DNA of 64,000 nucleotides from Azonexus sp. (GTDB lineage Bacteria > Pseudomonadota > Gammaproteobacteria > Burkholderiales > Rhodocyclaceae). Of this stretch, positions 50,517-60,044 are shown piece by piece. Made by a program: the position numbers and the translations under genes. The stretch is from NCBI GenBank assembly GCA_030696345.1, contig JAUYSK010000019.1, forward strand, positions 186,001 through 250,000. The letters run 5' to 3'. The notes under the pieces were generated by a model. The model was given only the letters and a program-made list of their open reading frames with translations, made no database searches and was not told where the DNA came from. Positions within the stretch are counted from its first letter, which is position 1. The number at the start of each line of letters is the position of its first letter.

Positions 50517-52922
50517 TCAGTTACGCAAAGGCTTGCCGGTATCGAGCATGTGCTTGATCCGGGCCTGGGTCATGGGGTCATTCAGCAGTTCGACGAACAG
50601 CCGGCGCTCGACGGTGATCAGCCATTCCTCATCAACCAGGCTGCCCGTCTCGACCTCTCCGCCGCACAGGGCGATGGCGGCGTATTTGGCGACCTTGTAG
50701 TCGTGGGCGGAAATCATGCCGCCTTCCTTCATGTTGACCAGCATCATCTCGAAGGTCGCGATGCCGTTCTTGCCGGCGACCGGGATGGCGCGGGCCTTCG
50801 GCGGCGGGGCGTAGCCGGCCTCGGCCATGGCGCGCGCTTCGCGGATCGCCACGAAGAGCAGCTCGTTGGCGTTGAACAGGATGGTGTCGGACGGTTTGGC
50901 GAAGCCGTAATCAACCGCTTCGACCGCGCTCTTGGCGACCTTGGCCATGGCGATGGTCATGAAGGCGTTTTGCAGGTAATTGAAGACTTCGCCCGGCACG
51001 TTCGACTGCGCCGCCCACTCCGCGGCACGAACGGCGAACTCCTTGCAACCGCCGCCAGCCGGAATCAGGCCGACGCCCGCCTCGACCAGCCCGACATAAC
51101 TTTCCAGCGCCATGACGCGCTTGCCGGCATGCATGACGAATTCGCAGCCACCGCCCAGCGCCATGCCCTGCACCGCCGCAACGGTCGGCACCTGCGCATA
51201 CTTCAAAGTCTGTGACGCGCGCTGGAATTTCTCGACGGTCTGTTCAAGCAGATCGAACTGGCCGGCAGCGATGGCCTCGGTCACCTGAGCCAGATTGGCG
51301 CCCACGGCGAACGGTGCTTCATGCCAGATCACCACGCCGTCGAGCGTCGTTTCGGCCTGACGCACGGCAGCGATGACGCCATCGAGCACCTCGTCACCGA
51401 TGGTGTGCATCTTCGACTTGATCGACAGGATGCCGATACCGGCATCGACGGCCGGCAGTTTCCAGAGGCGAACACCGTCGTTCTCGAACAGCGTTTCGCC
51501 GGATTTTTCGGGCGTCGCGGCGGTCTCGCCAAGCACGCGCTCGGGGAACAACTGGCGCTGATAAACCGGCAGCGTCGAGCGGGCAACATAGGCGTTCTTG
51601 CTGGCGGAATACGAACCCTGCGCCGTATGCACGCCGGTACGGCCGGCTTCCAGCGCCCAGGCCGGCAGCGGCGTGGCGCTCATGGCCTTGCCGGCCGCGA
51701 TGTCGGCGGCGATGGCCTGCGCGATATCGGCCCAACCCGCCGCCTGCCAGGTTTCGAACGGCCCCTGCGCCCAGCCGAAGCCCCAGCGCATGGCCAGGTC
51801 GAGATCACGGGCGTTGTCGGCCACATTTTCGAGCTGAACGGCAGCGTAGTGGAAAATGTCACGGAAGATGGCCCACAGGAACTGCGCCTGCGGATGGGCC
51901 GAAGCGCGCAAAGCGGCAAATTTTTCGGCCGGATTCCTGATCTTCAGGATGACGCCGACTTCCTCGGCCACTTCGCCCTCGGACTTGCGGTAATCCTGCG
52001 CCTTCAGGTCAAGCACCTGGATTTCCTTGCCCTGCTTGCGGAAGATGCCACAACGCGTCTTCTGGCCCAGCGCACCCTGCGCAATCAGCGCCTGCAACCA
52101 GGCCGGGTTGGTGAAATAGGCATGCCACGGATCATTCGGCAGCGTGTCCTGCATGGTCTTGACGACATGGGCCAGCGTATCGAGGCCGACGACATCGGCA
52201 GTGCGATAAGTGGCGCTCTTCGGACGGCCGATCTTCGGGCCGGTCAGCGCATCAACTTCATCGAAGCCGAGGCCGAAAGCCTGCGTGTGGTGCATGACGG
52301 CCAGAATCGACATGACGCCGATGCGATTGGCGACAAAGTTCGGCGTATCGAGGGCGCGAATGACGCCCTTGCCGAGGCGCGAGGTAAGCCAGGTTTCCAG
52401 CGCATCAAGCGTGCTGCCGTCGGTGCTCTGCGTGCCGATGATCTCGACGAGATGCATGTAGCGCGGCGGATTGAAAAAGTGGATGCCACAGAAGCGCGGA
52501 CGTACGGCTTCCGGCAAGCCCTGCGCCAGCGCATTCATCGACAGGCCGGAGGTATTGGAGGCGATGATGGCGTTCGGCGCAAGGTGCGGCGCGATCTTCG
52601 CGTAGAGGTCATTCTTCCAGTCCATGCGCTCGGCGATGGCCTCGATAACCAGATCGCAGCCGGCGAGCAGCGGCAGGTGTTCATCGTAGTTGGCAGCGTC
52701 GATGAACTTCAACTTGCCCTTGCTGGCCAGCGGCGCCGGATCCAGCTTCTTCAGCCCGTCGAGCGCCTTCTTCACAATACCGTTCTTGTCGCCTTCCTTG
52801 GCCGGCAGGTCGAACAGCACGACCGGCACGTTGGCGTTGGCGAGGTGCGCCGCAATCTGCGCCCCCATGACGCCAGCGCCAAGTACCGCCGCCCTCTTCA
52901 CGATCAACTTGTTCAATTGCAT
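50517..52922 (-). CDS. 3-hydroxyacyl-CoA dehydrogenase/enoyl-CoA hydratase, dehydrogenase first (FadN-like)
   Basis: An 801-residue bifunctional enzyme. The NAD-binding dehydrogenase is N-terminal (AAVLGAGVMGAQIAAHLA, about 12-29; ASNTSGLSMNALA; GIHFFNPPRYMHLVE). A crotonase domain occupies about 480-700 (VQGMALGGGCEFVMHAGKR). This is the opposite of the FadB/FadJ order and matches FadN-type proteins. It hydrates enoyl-CoA and oxidises 3-hydroxyacyl-CoA. A TetR-type palindrome lies about 35 bases upstream. The oxyanion-hole glycines are visible; one crotonase glutamate (VEAGVGLIPAGGG) also appears to be in place. Confidence 0.93.
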   Translation of the reverse strand: MQLNKLIVKRAAVLGAGVMGAQIAAHLANANVPVVLFDLPAKEGDKNGIVKKALDGLKKLDPAPLASKGKLKFIDAANYDEHLPLLAGCDLVIEAIAERMDWKNDLYAKIAPHLAPNAIIASNTSGLSMNALAQGLPEAVRPRFCGIHFFNPPRYMHLVEIIGTQSTDGSTLDALETWLTSRLGKGVIRALDTPNFVANRIGVMSILAVMHHTQAFGLGFDEVDALTGPKIGRPKSATYRTADVVGLDTLAHVVKTMQDTLPNDPWHAYFTNPAWLQALIAQGALGQKTRCGIFRKQGKEIQVLDLKAQDYRKSEGEVAEEVGVILKIRNPAEKFAALRASAHPQAQFLWAIFRDIFHYAAVQLENVADNARDLDLAMRWGFGWAQGPFETWQAAGWADIAQAIAADIAAGKAMSATPLPAWALEAGRTGVHTAQGSYSASKNAYVARSTLPVYQRQLFPERVLGETAATPEKSGETLFENDGVRLWKLPAVDAGIGILSIKSKMHTIGDEVLDGVIAAVRQAETTLDGVVIWHEAPFAVGANLAQVTEAIAAGQFDLLEQTVEKFQRASQTLKYAQVPTVAAVQGMALGGGCEFVMHAGKRVMALESYVGLVEAGVGLIPAGGGCKEFAVRAAEWAAQSNVPGEVFNYLQNAFMTIAMAKVAKSAVEAVDYGFAKPSDTILFNANELLFVAIREARAMAEAGYAPPPKARAIPVAGKNGIATFEMMLVNMKEGGMISAHDYKVAKYAAIALCGGEVETGSLVDEEWLITVERRLFVELLNDPMTQARIKHMLDTGKPLRN

Positions 52923-52956
52923 CTCCTTTTAAGTCTCTTATTGTCTGCTTCGTTAA

Positions 52957-52980
52957 TATAAAACGAACGTTTGAATTATA
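52957..52980. promoter_or_regulatory. TetR-type operator before the fadN-like gene
   Basis: The imperfect palindrome has a core AAAACGAACGTTTGAA (52960-52975), which on the other strand reads CAAAC-GTTC-GTTTT. Its core matches the two sites near fadL and tetR. Confidence 0.7.
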
Positions 52981-52990
52981 GATTGAGCAA

Positions 52991-53003
52991 TGCTGCGGTC
53001 AAC
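52991..53003 (-). repeat. GTYGACCGCAGCA copy 10 (T variant, reverse)
   Basis: Intergenic, between the fadN operator and the fadL terminator; one of only two exact copies on the - strand. Confidence 0.85.
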
Positions 53004-53023
53004 TGTTTTTTTAGGGCATTTTC

Positions 53024-53050
53024 AAAAAAATCCCCGGGCTGACCGGGGAT
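53024..53050 (-). terminator. Rho-independent terminator of fadL
   Basis: Read on the - strand, ATCCCCGG and CCGGGGAT form an eight-base stem with a five-base loop, followed by seven T. Confidence 0.92.
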
Positions 53051-53078
53051 CAAATGACGCAAGGAATAACGCAGGAAA

Positions 53079-54338
53079 TCAGAAGTTGTAGTTCAACTGA
53101 ACCGAGAAAAGATCAGCGCTTGTCTTGAAATTACCCCTGACCGTTTGCAACGTTGCCGTTTCGGCCGTGTTTTTGACCGCACGGGCCGTTGAACTGTCCT
53201 TGAAGAAAATATGCGCATAGCCCATGTCAAGCGATGCGGTCTTGGTCAGGTTCCAGCGAGCCCCAAAGGCCAGCCATGTCCGGTCAGAATCCGGCACGGT
53301 CATCGTTCGACTTTCATCGTCGGGCACCGGTGATTTGTCGTAGGCAATACCAGCTCGCAGATTCCACGCATCGTTCAACTGATACTTCCCGCCAAGGCCA
53401 AAACGCCAGACATCCTTGAAGTTGTAACGCAGCGGAGCAGTTGCACGAGTTCCGTTCGCCAGCAGCGGGGTCAAGGCATTTACCGAACTCCAACCCGTCC
53501 AGGTTGCATCAGCCAGCAGTTCAATCTGACTGCCAATCTTCTGGCTAAGGGCCAGCGAAAAGGTATCCGGCGTTTCGAGATCAGCCGTGATTTCACGATC
53601 AATATTCAGCCCTGCAACCTTTTGGCGACCTTCGAGATTGAACTTCATACTTGAGCGATAGGCGACACCCAATCGGGTTTCTGGCGTGAACTGGAACATC
53701 GCACCTAAATTGTAGCCCCAGGCAGCATCGTCACCCTTCAGCTTGCCTTCAGGCTCGCCAGCAGCAGTAACGGTTTGCCGAAACTCAATCTCATTTTTGG
53801 CGTAATTGGCACCAAAACCAACCGAAATCATCTCATTGACTTTATAGGCGACCGAGGGGTTCAGGTTGATCTGATGAATGGACGTGTAACGCCCTGAAAA
53901 TCTCCCTGCAAAATTTTTGTCGTACTCCGTCTCGCTGCCATAGGTCACCGAGAAACCAAGACCAAAACGCAGTGCCGGCGTGATGGCGTAGCTGTAATAC
54001 ATTGCCGGTACCAAAGAAGCGCCGCCACCATTACCACCATCGTTACCAACAGGAAAAACTCCCAAGGCCTTGTTGGTACCCGAGTCAGAAAATTTTACGG
54101 AGCGGTCGATCACTGTCCCGGCCACGGAAATGCTATGCCCCAGCGGCAGATAGGTCATGCCTGCCGGATTGAAATAGATTGTGCTCGCGTCTTCGGCTAC
54201 CGCAGCCGCCCCGGCAAAGGCTACGCTGGTTCCTGAAGCATTCTGGTTCTGCAACTGAAACCCGGAAGCCGCCGCACCGCCGGAAAAAGCCACTGCAAGA
54301 AGCGCCGGGATAAGGCGCGGGGTGATGATTGTGTTCAT
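53079..54338 (-). CDS. fadL: FadL-family outer-membrane fatty-acid transporter
   Basis: A 419-residue barrel with a signal peptide cut before SGFQLQNQNASG. The N-terminal hatch has the FadL signature AVAEDASTIYFNPAGMTYL (about 45-63), followed by some fourteen amphipathic strands and a terminal Phe (SVQLNYNF). It takes up long-chain fatty acids or similar hydrophobic compounds. A TetR-type palindrome lies 62 bases upstream and a terminator follows, so it is its own unit. Confidence 0.94.
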   Translation of the reverse strand: MNTIITPRLIPALLAVAFSGGAAASGFQLQNQNASGTSVAFAGAAAVAEDASTIYFNPAGMTYLPLGHSISVAGTVIDRSVKFSDSGTNKALGVFPVGNDGGNGGGASLVPAMYYSYAITPALRFGLGFSVTYGSETEYDKNFAGRFSGRYTSIHQINLNPSVAYKVNEMISVGFGANYAKNEIEFRQTVTAAGEPEGKLKGDDAAWGYNLGAMFQFTPETRLGVAYRSSMKFNLEGRQKVAGLNIDREITADLETPDTFSLALSQKIGSQIELLADATWTGWSSVNALTPLLANGTRATAPLRYNFKDVWRFGLGGKYQLNDAWNLRAGIAYDKSPVPDDESRTMTVPDSDRTWLAFGARWNLTKTASLDMGYAHIFFKDSSTARAVKNTAETATLQTVRGNFKTSADLFSVQLNYNF

Positions 54339-54399
54339 TGGTTTGTCTCCATATATGTTTTATCAAGGAATAAATCCCCGTTGCTGCTGCTGACATTTA

Positions 54400-54421
54400 A
54401 ACTCAAACAAACGTTCGAGTT
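54400..54421. promoter_or_regulatory. TetR-type operator before fadL
   Basis: The palindrome AACTC...GAGTT contains CAAACAAACGTTCG (54404-54417), which resembles the sites near fadN and tetR. It lies between fadJ and fadL. Confidence 0.7.
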
Positions 54422-54474
54422 ATCGCTTTTCCGACAAAATCCCGCGCGTCTGTTGGAAATTAACAACATCGTTT

Positions 54475-56373
54475 TTACTGCTTGTTGCGAAAATTGATGG
54501 GGCCACCGGTGAAGGGGGCGAAACCGGTACCGAAAATCACGCCGGCGTCGGCGAGGTCGGCATCTGCCACGACACCATCGGCAACCAGCTGTTCGACACG
54601 ATCGATCAACGAAGTAACCAAACGCTCCGCCAGCCCGGCCGGCACGGAACCGGCCGCACCTTTACCAACTCTGCCCTCTGTCCAGCCGTAGAAACCCTGA
54701 CCGGATTTCTTGCCAAGCTGCCCCTGCTCGACCCGCTGCAGCAAGCAGCGCGGCGCTTCCGCTCCGCCAGCCAGTTGCTTGCCGGCAGCCAGCGCAATAT
54801 CCAGCCCGACAGTATCGACCAGCTCAATCGGCCCCATCGGCATGCCGAAAGCCAGCATGGCCTCATCAACCGTTTCGGGTGAAATTCCCTCGTCGACCGC
54901 ACGCATCGCCGCCAGCATGTAGGGCGCCAGCACGGCATTGACCAGGAAGCCCGGTTCGCTCCTGACCGGCAGCGGCAATTTGTCGATCTGCCGAACGAAG
55001 CCGCAGGCCGCCTGAACCACCGCGTGATCAGCACCTTCGGCCTCAACTACTTCAACCAGCGGCATCATCGCCACCGGGTTGAAGAAGTGGATGCCAACCA
55101 GACGTTCGGGCTGCTTCAACACCGTGCGCAGTTCTTCGATACGCAAACTTGATGTGTTAGTCGCGAGGATCGCCCCGGGTTTCATCCTCGGCTCCAGTAA
55201 CCGGAACAGCGCATGCTTGGCATCAAGGTTCTCGAAAATAGCTTCGATGACAACATCGGCGTGCGCCACGCCATCGCCATTCACATCCGGAATCAAGCGG
55301 TCGAAGGCTGCACGCGCCAGAAGCGGGTCGCGCAGGCGGCGGGAAAACAACTTGTGAGCTCGTTGCAATGCCGGACTGATGCGCTCGATACCTTGATCCT
55401 GAAGCGTCACCGTCATGCCGCGCAAGGCGCACCAGGCAGCAATATCACCGCCCATGACGCCAGCGCCGATGACATGTACCCGCCCAGCCTTGAAAGCCGA
55501 TTCCTTGCCGAAATTTTTCAGGCGTTCCTGCAGAAAGAAAACCCGGACCAGATTGCGCGCCGTTGACGAGTTGATGATGCTGTCGATCAAGGCTGGTGCT
55601 GCCAGCGCATTGCCCTGATGTTTCGCCCAGATGTCGATAATGGCGTACGGCGCCGGGTAATGTTCCGGCCGCGCCTTGCGGGCGAGCTGTTTGCGGGCAC
55701 CATTGGCAACGAGACTTTTCAGCGGCCCATTCAGCAAACGCTGCAACAACGCCAACGGACGGCGCGGCTGACCAGAAAGCACCAGTTGGCGCGCCGCAGC
55801 ATCCATCACGCGAGGGGGCACGCACTCGTCAGCCAGCCCCATGCGTTTGGCGCGTTTGGCATCAATCGTCTTGCCGGTCAGCATCATGTCCAGTGCAGCC
55901 GATGGCCCGACCCGCTGCGGCAAACGCAGCATGCCTCCCCAGCCCGGGAAGATGCCGAGCATTACTTCTGGCAAGCCCATTTTGGTAGCCGGTTCATCAA
56001 CCGCCAGCAGGTAGCGGCAAGCCAGCGCCAGTTCAAGTCCGCCGCCCAGACAATGGCCACGGATTATTGCCAATGTCGGGTAGTTGACCGCAGCAAGGCG
56101 GTTGAACAGCTTCCAGCCGCGCTCAACCAGCGCCTTGGCCTTGTCAGCACTATCGAGTTGGGTGAATTCCTGGATGTCGGCACCGGCAATGAAACCAGCC
56201 TCCTTTCCGGACCGGATGATCAAGCCTTTGGGCGGGTAGACATCCAGTTGATCCAGAACTTCGTTGAATTCGGCCAACACTTCAGCCGACAGCGAATTGG
56301 TGGACTCGCCGTTTTTGTCGAGAGTCGCGACGACCAAGCCGCTATCTTCACGGAGCAATTGCCAATGTTTCAT
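54475..56373 (-). CDS. fadJ: Enoyl-CoA hydratase/3-hydroxyacyl-CoA dehydrogenase, hydratase first (FadJ-like)
   Basis: A 632-residue bifunctional enzyme with the classic order. The crotonase domain comes first (FIAGADIQEF, about 60; RGHCLGGGLELALACRY, about 101-117; GIFPGWGGMLRLP). The dehydrogenase follows (VIGAGVMGGDIAAWCA, about 302-317; ATNTSSLRIEEL; GIHFFNPV). It is shorter than E. coli FadJ (714), because the C-terminal part is trimmed (ends GTGFAPFTGGPINFRN). It overlaps fadI by four bases and belongs to the tetR-fadE-fadI-fadJ operon. Confidence 0.92.
   Translation of the reverse strand: MKHWQLLREDSGLVVATLDKNGESTNSLSAEVLAEFNEVLDQLDVYPPKGLIIRSGKEAGFIAGADIQEFTQLDSADKAKALVERGWKLFNRLAAVNYPTLAIIRGHCLGGGLELALACRYLLAVDEPATKMGLPEVMLGIFPGWGGMLRLPQRVGPSAALDMMLTGKTIDAKRAKRMGLADECVPPRVMDAAARQLVLSGQPRRPLALLQRLLNGPLKSLVANGARKQLARKARPEHYPAPYAIIDIWAKHQGNALAAPALIDSIINSSTARNLVRVFFLQERLKNFGKESAFKAGRVHVIGAGVMGGDIAAWCALRGMTVTLQDQGIERISPALQRAHKLFSRRLRDPLLARAAFDRLIPDVNGDGVAHADVVIEAIFENLDAKHALFRLLEPRMKPGAILATNTSSLRIEELRTVLKQPERLVGIHFFNPVAMMPLVEVVEAEGADHAVVQAACGFVRQIDKLPLPVRSEPGFLVNAVLAPYMLAAMRAVDEGISPETVDEAMLAFGMPMGPIELVDTVGLDIALAAGKQLAGGAEAPRCLLQRVEQGQLGKKSGQGFYGWTEGRVGKGAAGSVPAGLAERLVTSLIDRVEQLVADGVVADADLADAGVIFGTGFAPFTGGPINFRNKQ
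56093..56105 (+). repeat. GTYGACCGCAGCA copy 11 (T variant)
   Basis: Inside the fadJ-like gene, read on the opposite strand as A-A-V-N. Confidence 0.8.
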
Positions 56374-57653
56374 TGCACGGACTCCACCAGCATTGCGCCA
56401 CCAAGCCCGCCGCCGATACAGATCGTGGCAATACCGCGCCTTGCCTTCTGCCGACGCAGCACGTGCAGCAAATGCAGCACGATGCGCGCCCCGGAAGCAC
56501 CCACCGGGTGACCAATCGCCACCGCGCCACCATCAACGTTCAGCCTGGCATCGTCGAGTTCGCCCAATGCCCCCGGCAAACCCAGTTGCTCACGGCAATA
56601 GTCATCGGATTTCCACGCCGCCTGACAGCCCAACACCTGCGCGGCGAAGGCTTCGTTCAATTCCCACGCGTCGATGTCGTTCAGAGCCAGGCCGTGACGT
56701 TGCAGGATTGGCGTCGAAGCATGCACAGGGCCCAGGCCCATGTACGCCGGATCAAGACCGGACCACTGGCTGTCGACAATTTTGCCCAGTGGCTTGAGAT
56801 TCCATTTTTGGACCGCTTCTTCCGAAGCCAGAATCAGCCACGCCGCTCCGTCAGTAATTTGCGAACTGTTGGCCGCAGTGATGTTGCCGTACTTCTTGTC
56901 GAAGAAAGGCTTCAGCTTGGCCAGGCCGGCCATGCTGGCATCGGCCCGCACGCCGTCATCTTCGCCATAGACTGTGCCCTCGCCATCGACCAGCGGAACA
57001 ATTTCACTGAAATGTCCGGCTTCCCGCCCTGCCATCGCCCGCTGATGGCTGCGCACGGCGAATTCATCCATCTGCTGGCGGTTGATGCCAAATTTCCAGG
57101 CGATATTTTCTGCCGTCTGGCCCATCAGCAAGCCAACGACCGGATCGGTCAAGCCTTTCATCAAACCAATCACCGGGCGGAACAGCGCTCCCGGCTTCAG
57201 TTTGAGGAAATGCCCGAGCTTCTGCCCTACCGTCTTCATCCCCATCATGCCGGCGAACCAGCGCACCATCGTGTCGGAATACAACAGCGGCGCCCGCGAT
57301 AGCGCATCGACGCCACCGGCCAGCACCAACCCGGAACGCCCGCACTGAATGTTGGCAATCGCCGAATCCAGCGCCTGCATGCCGGAAGCGCAGTTGCGCA
57401 TCACCGTCCAGCCCGGCACCTTGTGGCCACAGCCGAGACGCAGCGCGACCATGCGGCCGATATTGGTTTCGTCCGGAGACGGCGCGGCGCAGCCGAGAAT
57501 CACCTCGTCGAGATCACTCGGTTCGAACGGCTGGCGCAGCAGCAGGGCGCGGCCAGACTGCGTGGCGAGATCGGATGCCGCGAAGACGCCCGGCCCTTTC
57601 TGCGCCTTCAAGAATGGCGTGCGGGCGCCATCGACCACATAAATCGTTTTCAT
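56370..57653 (-). CDS. fadI: 3-ketoacyl-CoA thiolase (FadI-like)
   Basis: A 427-residue thiolase. The nucleophile is in MRNCASGMQALD (about 88-99), with VAIGHPVGASGARI (about 378-391) and CIGGGLGGAM near the end. The loop after residue 130 is longer than in FadA, as in FadI/trifunctional-beta types. It pairs with the fadJ-like gene, which it overlaps by four bases, and starts within the fadE stop (TGATG). It releases acetyl-CoA. Confidence 0.92.
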   Translation of the reverse strand: MKTIYVVDGARTPFLKAQKGPGVFAASDLATQSGRALLLRQPFEPSDLDEVILGCAAPSPDETNIGRMVALRLGCGHKVPGWTVMRNCASGMQALDSAIANIQCGRSGLVLAGGVDALSRAPLLYSDTMVRWFAGMMGMKTVGQKLGHFLKLKPGALFRPVIGLMKGLTDPVVGLLMGQTAENIAWKFGINRQQMDEFAVRSHQRAMAGREAGHFSEIVPLVDGEGTVYGEDDGVRADASMAGLAKLKPFFDKKYGNITAANSSQITDGAAWLILASEEAVQKWNLKPLGKIVDSQWSGLDPAYMGLGPVHASTPILQRHGLALNDIDAWELNEAFAAQVLGCQAAWKSDDYCREQLGLPGALGELDDARLNVDGGAVAIGHPVGASGARIVLHLLHVLRRQKARRGIATICIGGGLGGAMLVESVQ

Positions 57654-60007
57654 CAGCCAGCCATGCGGCTTTCAGCCGGCTTGTTGGCCGTTGCCACGCC
57701 GTAGTCAAACGGGAAGTCATCGACATGAACGACGATGTCACGCAGGTGATTGCGTTGCTTCATGATTTCGTAGTCGGCTGCGGAAATGACACCAGCCTCG
57801 AAAGCGACAACAGCAATGTCACGCACATTGGCCAGCGGATTGTTGTCAAACCGCCCCTCTTTTTCGGCAGCACGAATCTGGGCTTCTATCGGCTCGGCGA
57901 GCAGCGTTGCGTGGAGCGCCAACTCGATGGCACCGACCGGCTCGGTCTCGACCAAGGGCACATAGCACTCGGCAGTCAGCCGGTCGCGGGTAGCGGACGG
58001 TGCGATCAGGGCCTTGGCGACCTGATGGCCAACTTCGTCCGACGGCACGACATACGGATGCCCCCACGGGAAGATGCTGCGATGCAGGAAAGCGGCAATG
58101 AAGCGAACCGGGAAATTGGCGATCACGCCATCAAAGGCTTGCTGCGCCTTGTACATCGCGTCCCAGACCGCCCAATGGGCAAGCGGTGCATCTGCCGCCT
58201 GACGGCCTTCCTCTTCATAGCGCTTGAGCGTACAGGAGATCAGGTACATCTGGGCCAGGATGTCACCGAGGCGGGCCGAGAGCTTCTCGCGGCGTTTGAC
58301 GCTACCGCCCAGCACCAGCAACGAGATGTCGGCCATGAAGGCAAATGCCGCCGAGAAGCGCGTCAGTTGCTGGTAGTAGCGGCGCATTTCCGGCGCCGTA
58401 TCGACGTTGACCGCAGCGAAGTGCGAACCGGTCATGCCCAGCCACAGGGCGCGGAAACCGTTCTTGATCGTGAAGCCGATATGGCCGAACAGCGCCTTGT
58501 CGAAATCGACCAAACCTTTTTTGTGATCCGGATTCTGCGCCGCCTGCATTTCGGGCAGCAAATATGGATGGCAGCGGATGGCGCCCTGGCCGAAGATGAT
58601 CAGCGAGCGCGTCAGAATGTTGGCACCTTCAACCGTAATGCCGATCGGCACCTGCTGGTAAGCGCGGCCCATGAAATTGTTGGGGCCGAGGCAGATGCCC
58701 TTGCCGCCGATGACATCCATGCCGTCATTGACCACCTGACGGGCGCGCTCGGTGACGTGATACTTGGCAATGGCTGAAACGACCGACGGCTTCTCGCCGA
58801 GATCGACGGCGCCTGCCGTCATCTTGCGCACGGCGTCCATCAGGTAGGTGTAGGCGCCAATGCGGGTCAGCGCTTCCTCGACGCCCTCGAACTTGCCGAC
58901 GGCCATCTTAAACTGCGAACGCACCCGGGCATAGCCGCCAACGGCGCGCGCCGTCATCTGGGCCATGCCGGTGTTTGACGACGGCAACGAAATCGAGCGG
59001 CCAGCGGCCAGACACTCCATCAACATGCGCCAGCCGTGACCGGCCTTTTCCGGGCCGCCGATGATGAAATCCAGCGGCATGAAAACGTCCTTGCCGCGCG
59101 TCGGGCCGTTCATGAACATGGCGTTCAGAGGGAAGTGACGACGGCCGGTTTCGACGCCCGGATGGTCGTAAGGGACCAGCGCGCAGGTAATCCCGACATG
59201 CTTCTTGTCACCAAGCAGGCCGTCCGGATCATAGAGGTGGAAAGCCAGCCCAAACACCGTGCACACTGGCGCCAGCGTGATGTATCGCTTGTCCCAGCTG
59301 ACGCGCATGCCGAGCACTTCCTTGCCCTGCCACATGCCTTTACAAACGACGCCACTATCGGGAATCGACGCCGCATCGGAACCGGCCCATGGGCTGGTCA
59401 GGGCAAAGGCCGGCACTTCGATGCCTTTGGCCAGCCGCGGCAGATAGTGGTTCTTCTGCGCCTCGGTGCCGTAATGCAGCAGCAATTCAGCCGGGCCGAG
59501 CGAGTTGGGGACCATGACCGACACAGACAGTGCCGACGAGCGCGTCGACAGCTTGGTCACCACCTGCGAATGCGCATAGGCCGAGAACTCCAGACCACCG
59601 TACTTCTTCGGGATGATCATGCCGAGGAAGCCCTTGTCCTTGATGTAGCGCCAGGCTTCGGCCGGCAGGTCATAAAGCTCATGCGTGACTTGCCAGTCAT
59701 TAACCAACCGGCAGGCCTCTTCGCATTCGTTGTCGAGGAAGGACTGTTCTTCCGGAGTCAGTTTCGGGACCGGGTAGGCGTGCAGCTTTTGCCAGTCCGG
59801 CTTGCCACGAAACAACTCGCCTTCCCACCAGACGCTACCGGCTTCGAGCGCATCGCGCTCGGTATCCGACATCTGCGGCAGCACCTTGCGGTAGGTGGAA
59901 AAAATGGGCCGGGTGATCAGCGCCCGGCGGATTGGGCGGATCGCGACGATCCCGACCAAAACGACGAGGGCGCTCAATCCCAGCAAAGGGATGATGCTGT
60001 TGTACAT
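57653..60007 (-). CDS. fadE: Acyl-CoA dehydrogenase FadE (long form)
   Basis: A 784-residue flavoprotein from ATG 60007, preceded by AAAAGGAGACAAC. An N-terminal membrane helix (YNSIIPLLGLSALVVLVGIVA) is typical of the gamma/betaproteobacterial FadE. The dehydrogenase core includes YGGLEFSAYAHSQVVTKLS, ALTSPWAGSDAASIPD and GGKGICLGPNNFMGRAYQ, and a long C-terminal domain follows (about 500-784). It carries out the first oxidation step. It follows tetR by 37 bases and starts the fadE-fadI-fadJ run. Confidence 0.95.
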   Translation of the reverse strand: MYNSIIPLLGLSALVVLVGIVAIRPIRRALITRPIFSTYRKVLPQMSDTERDALEAGSVWWEGELFRGKPDWQKLHAYPVPKLTPEEQSFLDNECEEACRLVNDWQVTHELYDLPAEAWRYIKDKGFLGMIIPKKYGGLEFSAYAHSQVVTKLSTRSSALSVSVMVPNSLGPAELLLHYGTEAQKNHYLPRLAKGIEVPAFALTSPWAGSDAASIPDSGVVCKGMWQGKEVLGMRVSWDKRYITLAPVCTVFGLAFHLYDPDGLLGDKKHVGITCALVPYDHPGVETGRRHFPLNAMFMNGPTRGKDVFMPLDFIIGGPEKAGHGWRMLMECLAAGRSISLPSSNTGMAQMTARAVGGYARVRSQFKMAVGKFEGVEEALTRIGAYTYLMDAVRKMTAGAVDLGEKPSVVSAIAKYHVTERARQVVNDGMDVIGGKGICLGPNNFMGRAYQQVPIGITVEGANILTRSLIIFGQGAIRCHPYLLPEMQAAQNPDHKKGLVDFDKALFGHIGFTIKNGFRALWLGMTGSHFAAVNVDTAPEMRRYYQQLTRFSAAFAFMADISLLVLGGSVKRREKLSARLGDILAQMYLISCTLKRYEEEGRQAADAPLAHWAVWDAMYKAQQAFDGVIANFPVRFIAAFLHRSIFPWGHPYVVPSDEVGHQVAKALIAPSATRDRLTAECYVPLVETEPVGAIELALHATLLAEPIEAQIRAAEKEGRFDNNPLANVRDIAVVAFEAGVISAADYEIMKQRNHLRDIVVHVDDFPFDYGVATANKPAESRMAG

Positions 60008-60044
60008 GCTGTTGTCTCCTTTTATATTTTTTGGTTTTGGTCGT

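Noticed and set aside
51321-52961. A 546-codon open frame on the + strand opposite the fadN-like gene
   Set aside because: Antisense frame with His/Asp/Arg-rich low-complexity composition; the - strand gene has full catalytic motifs.
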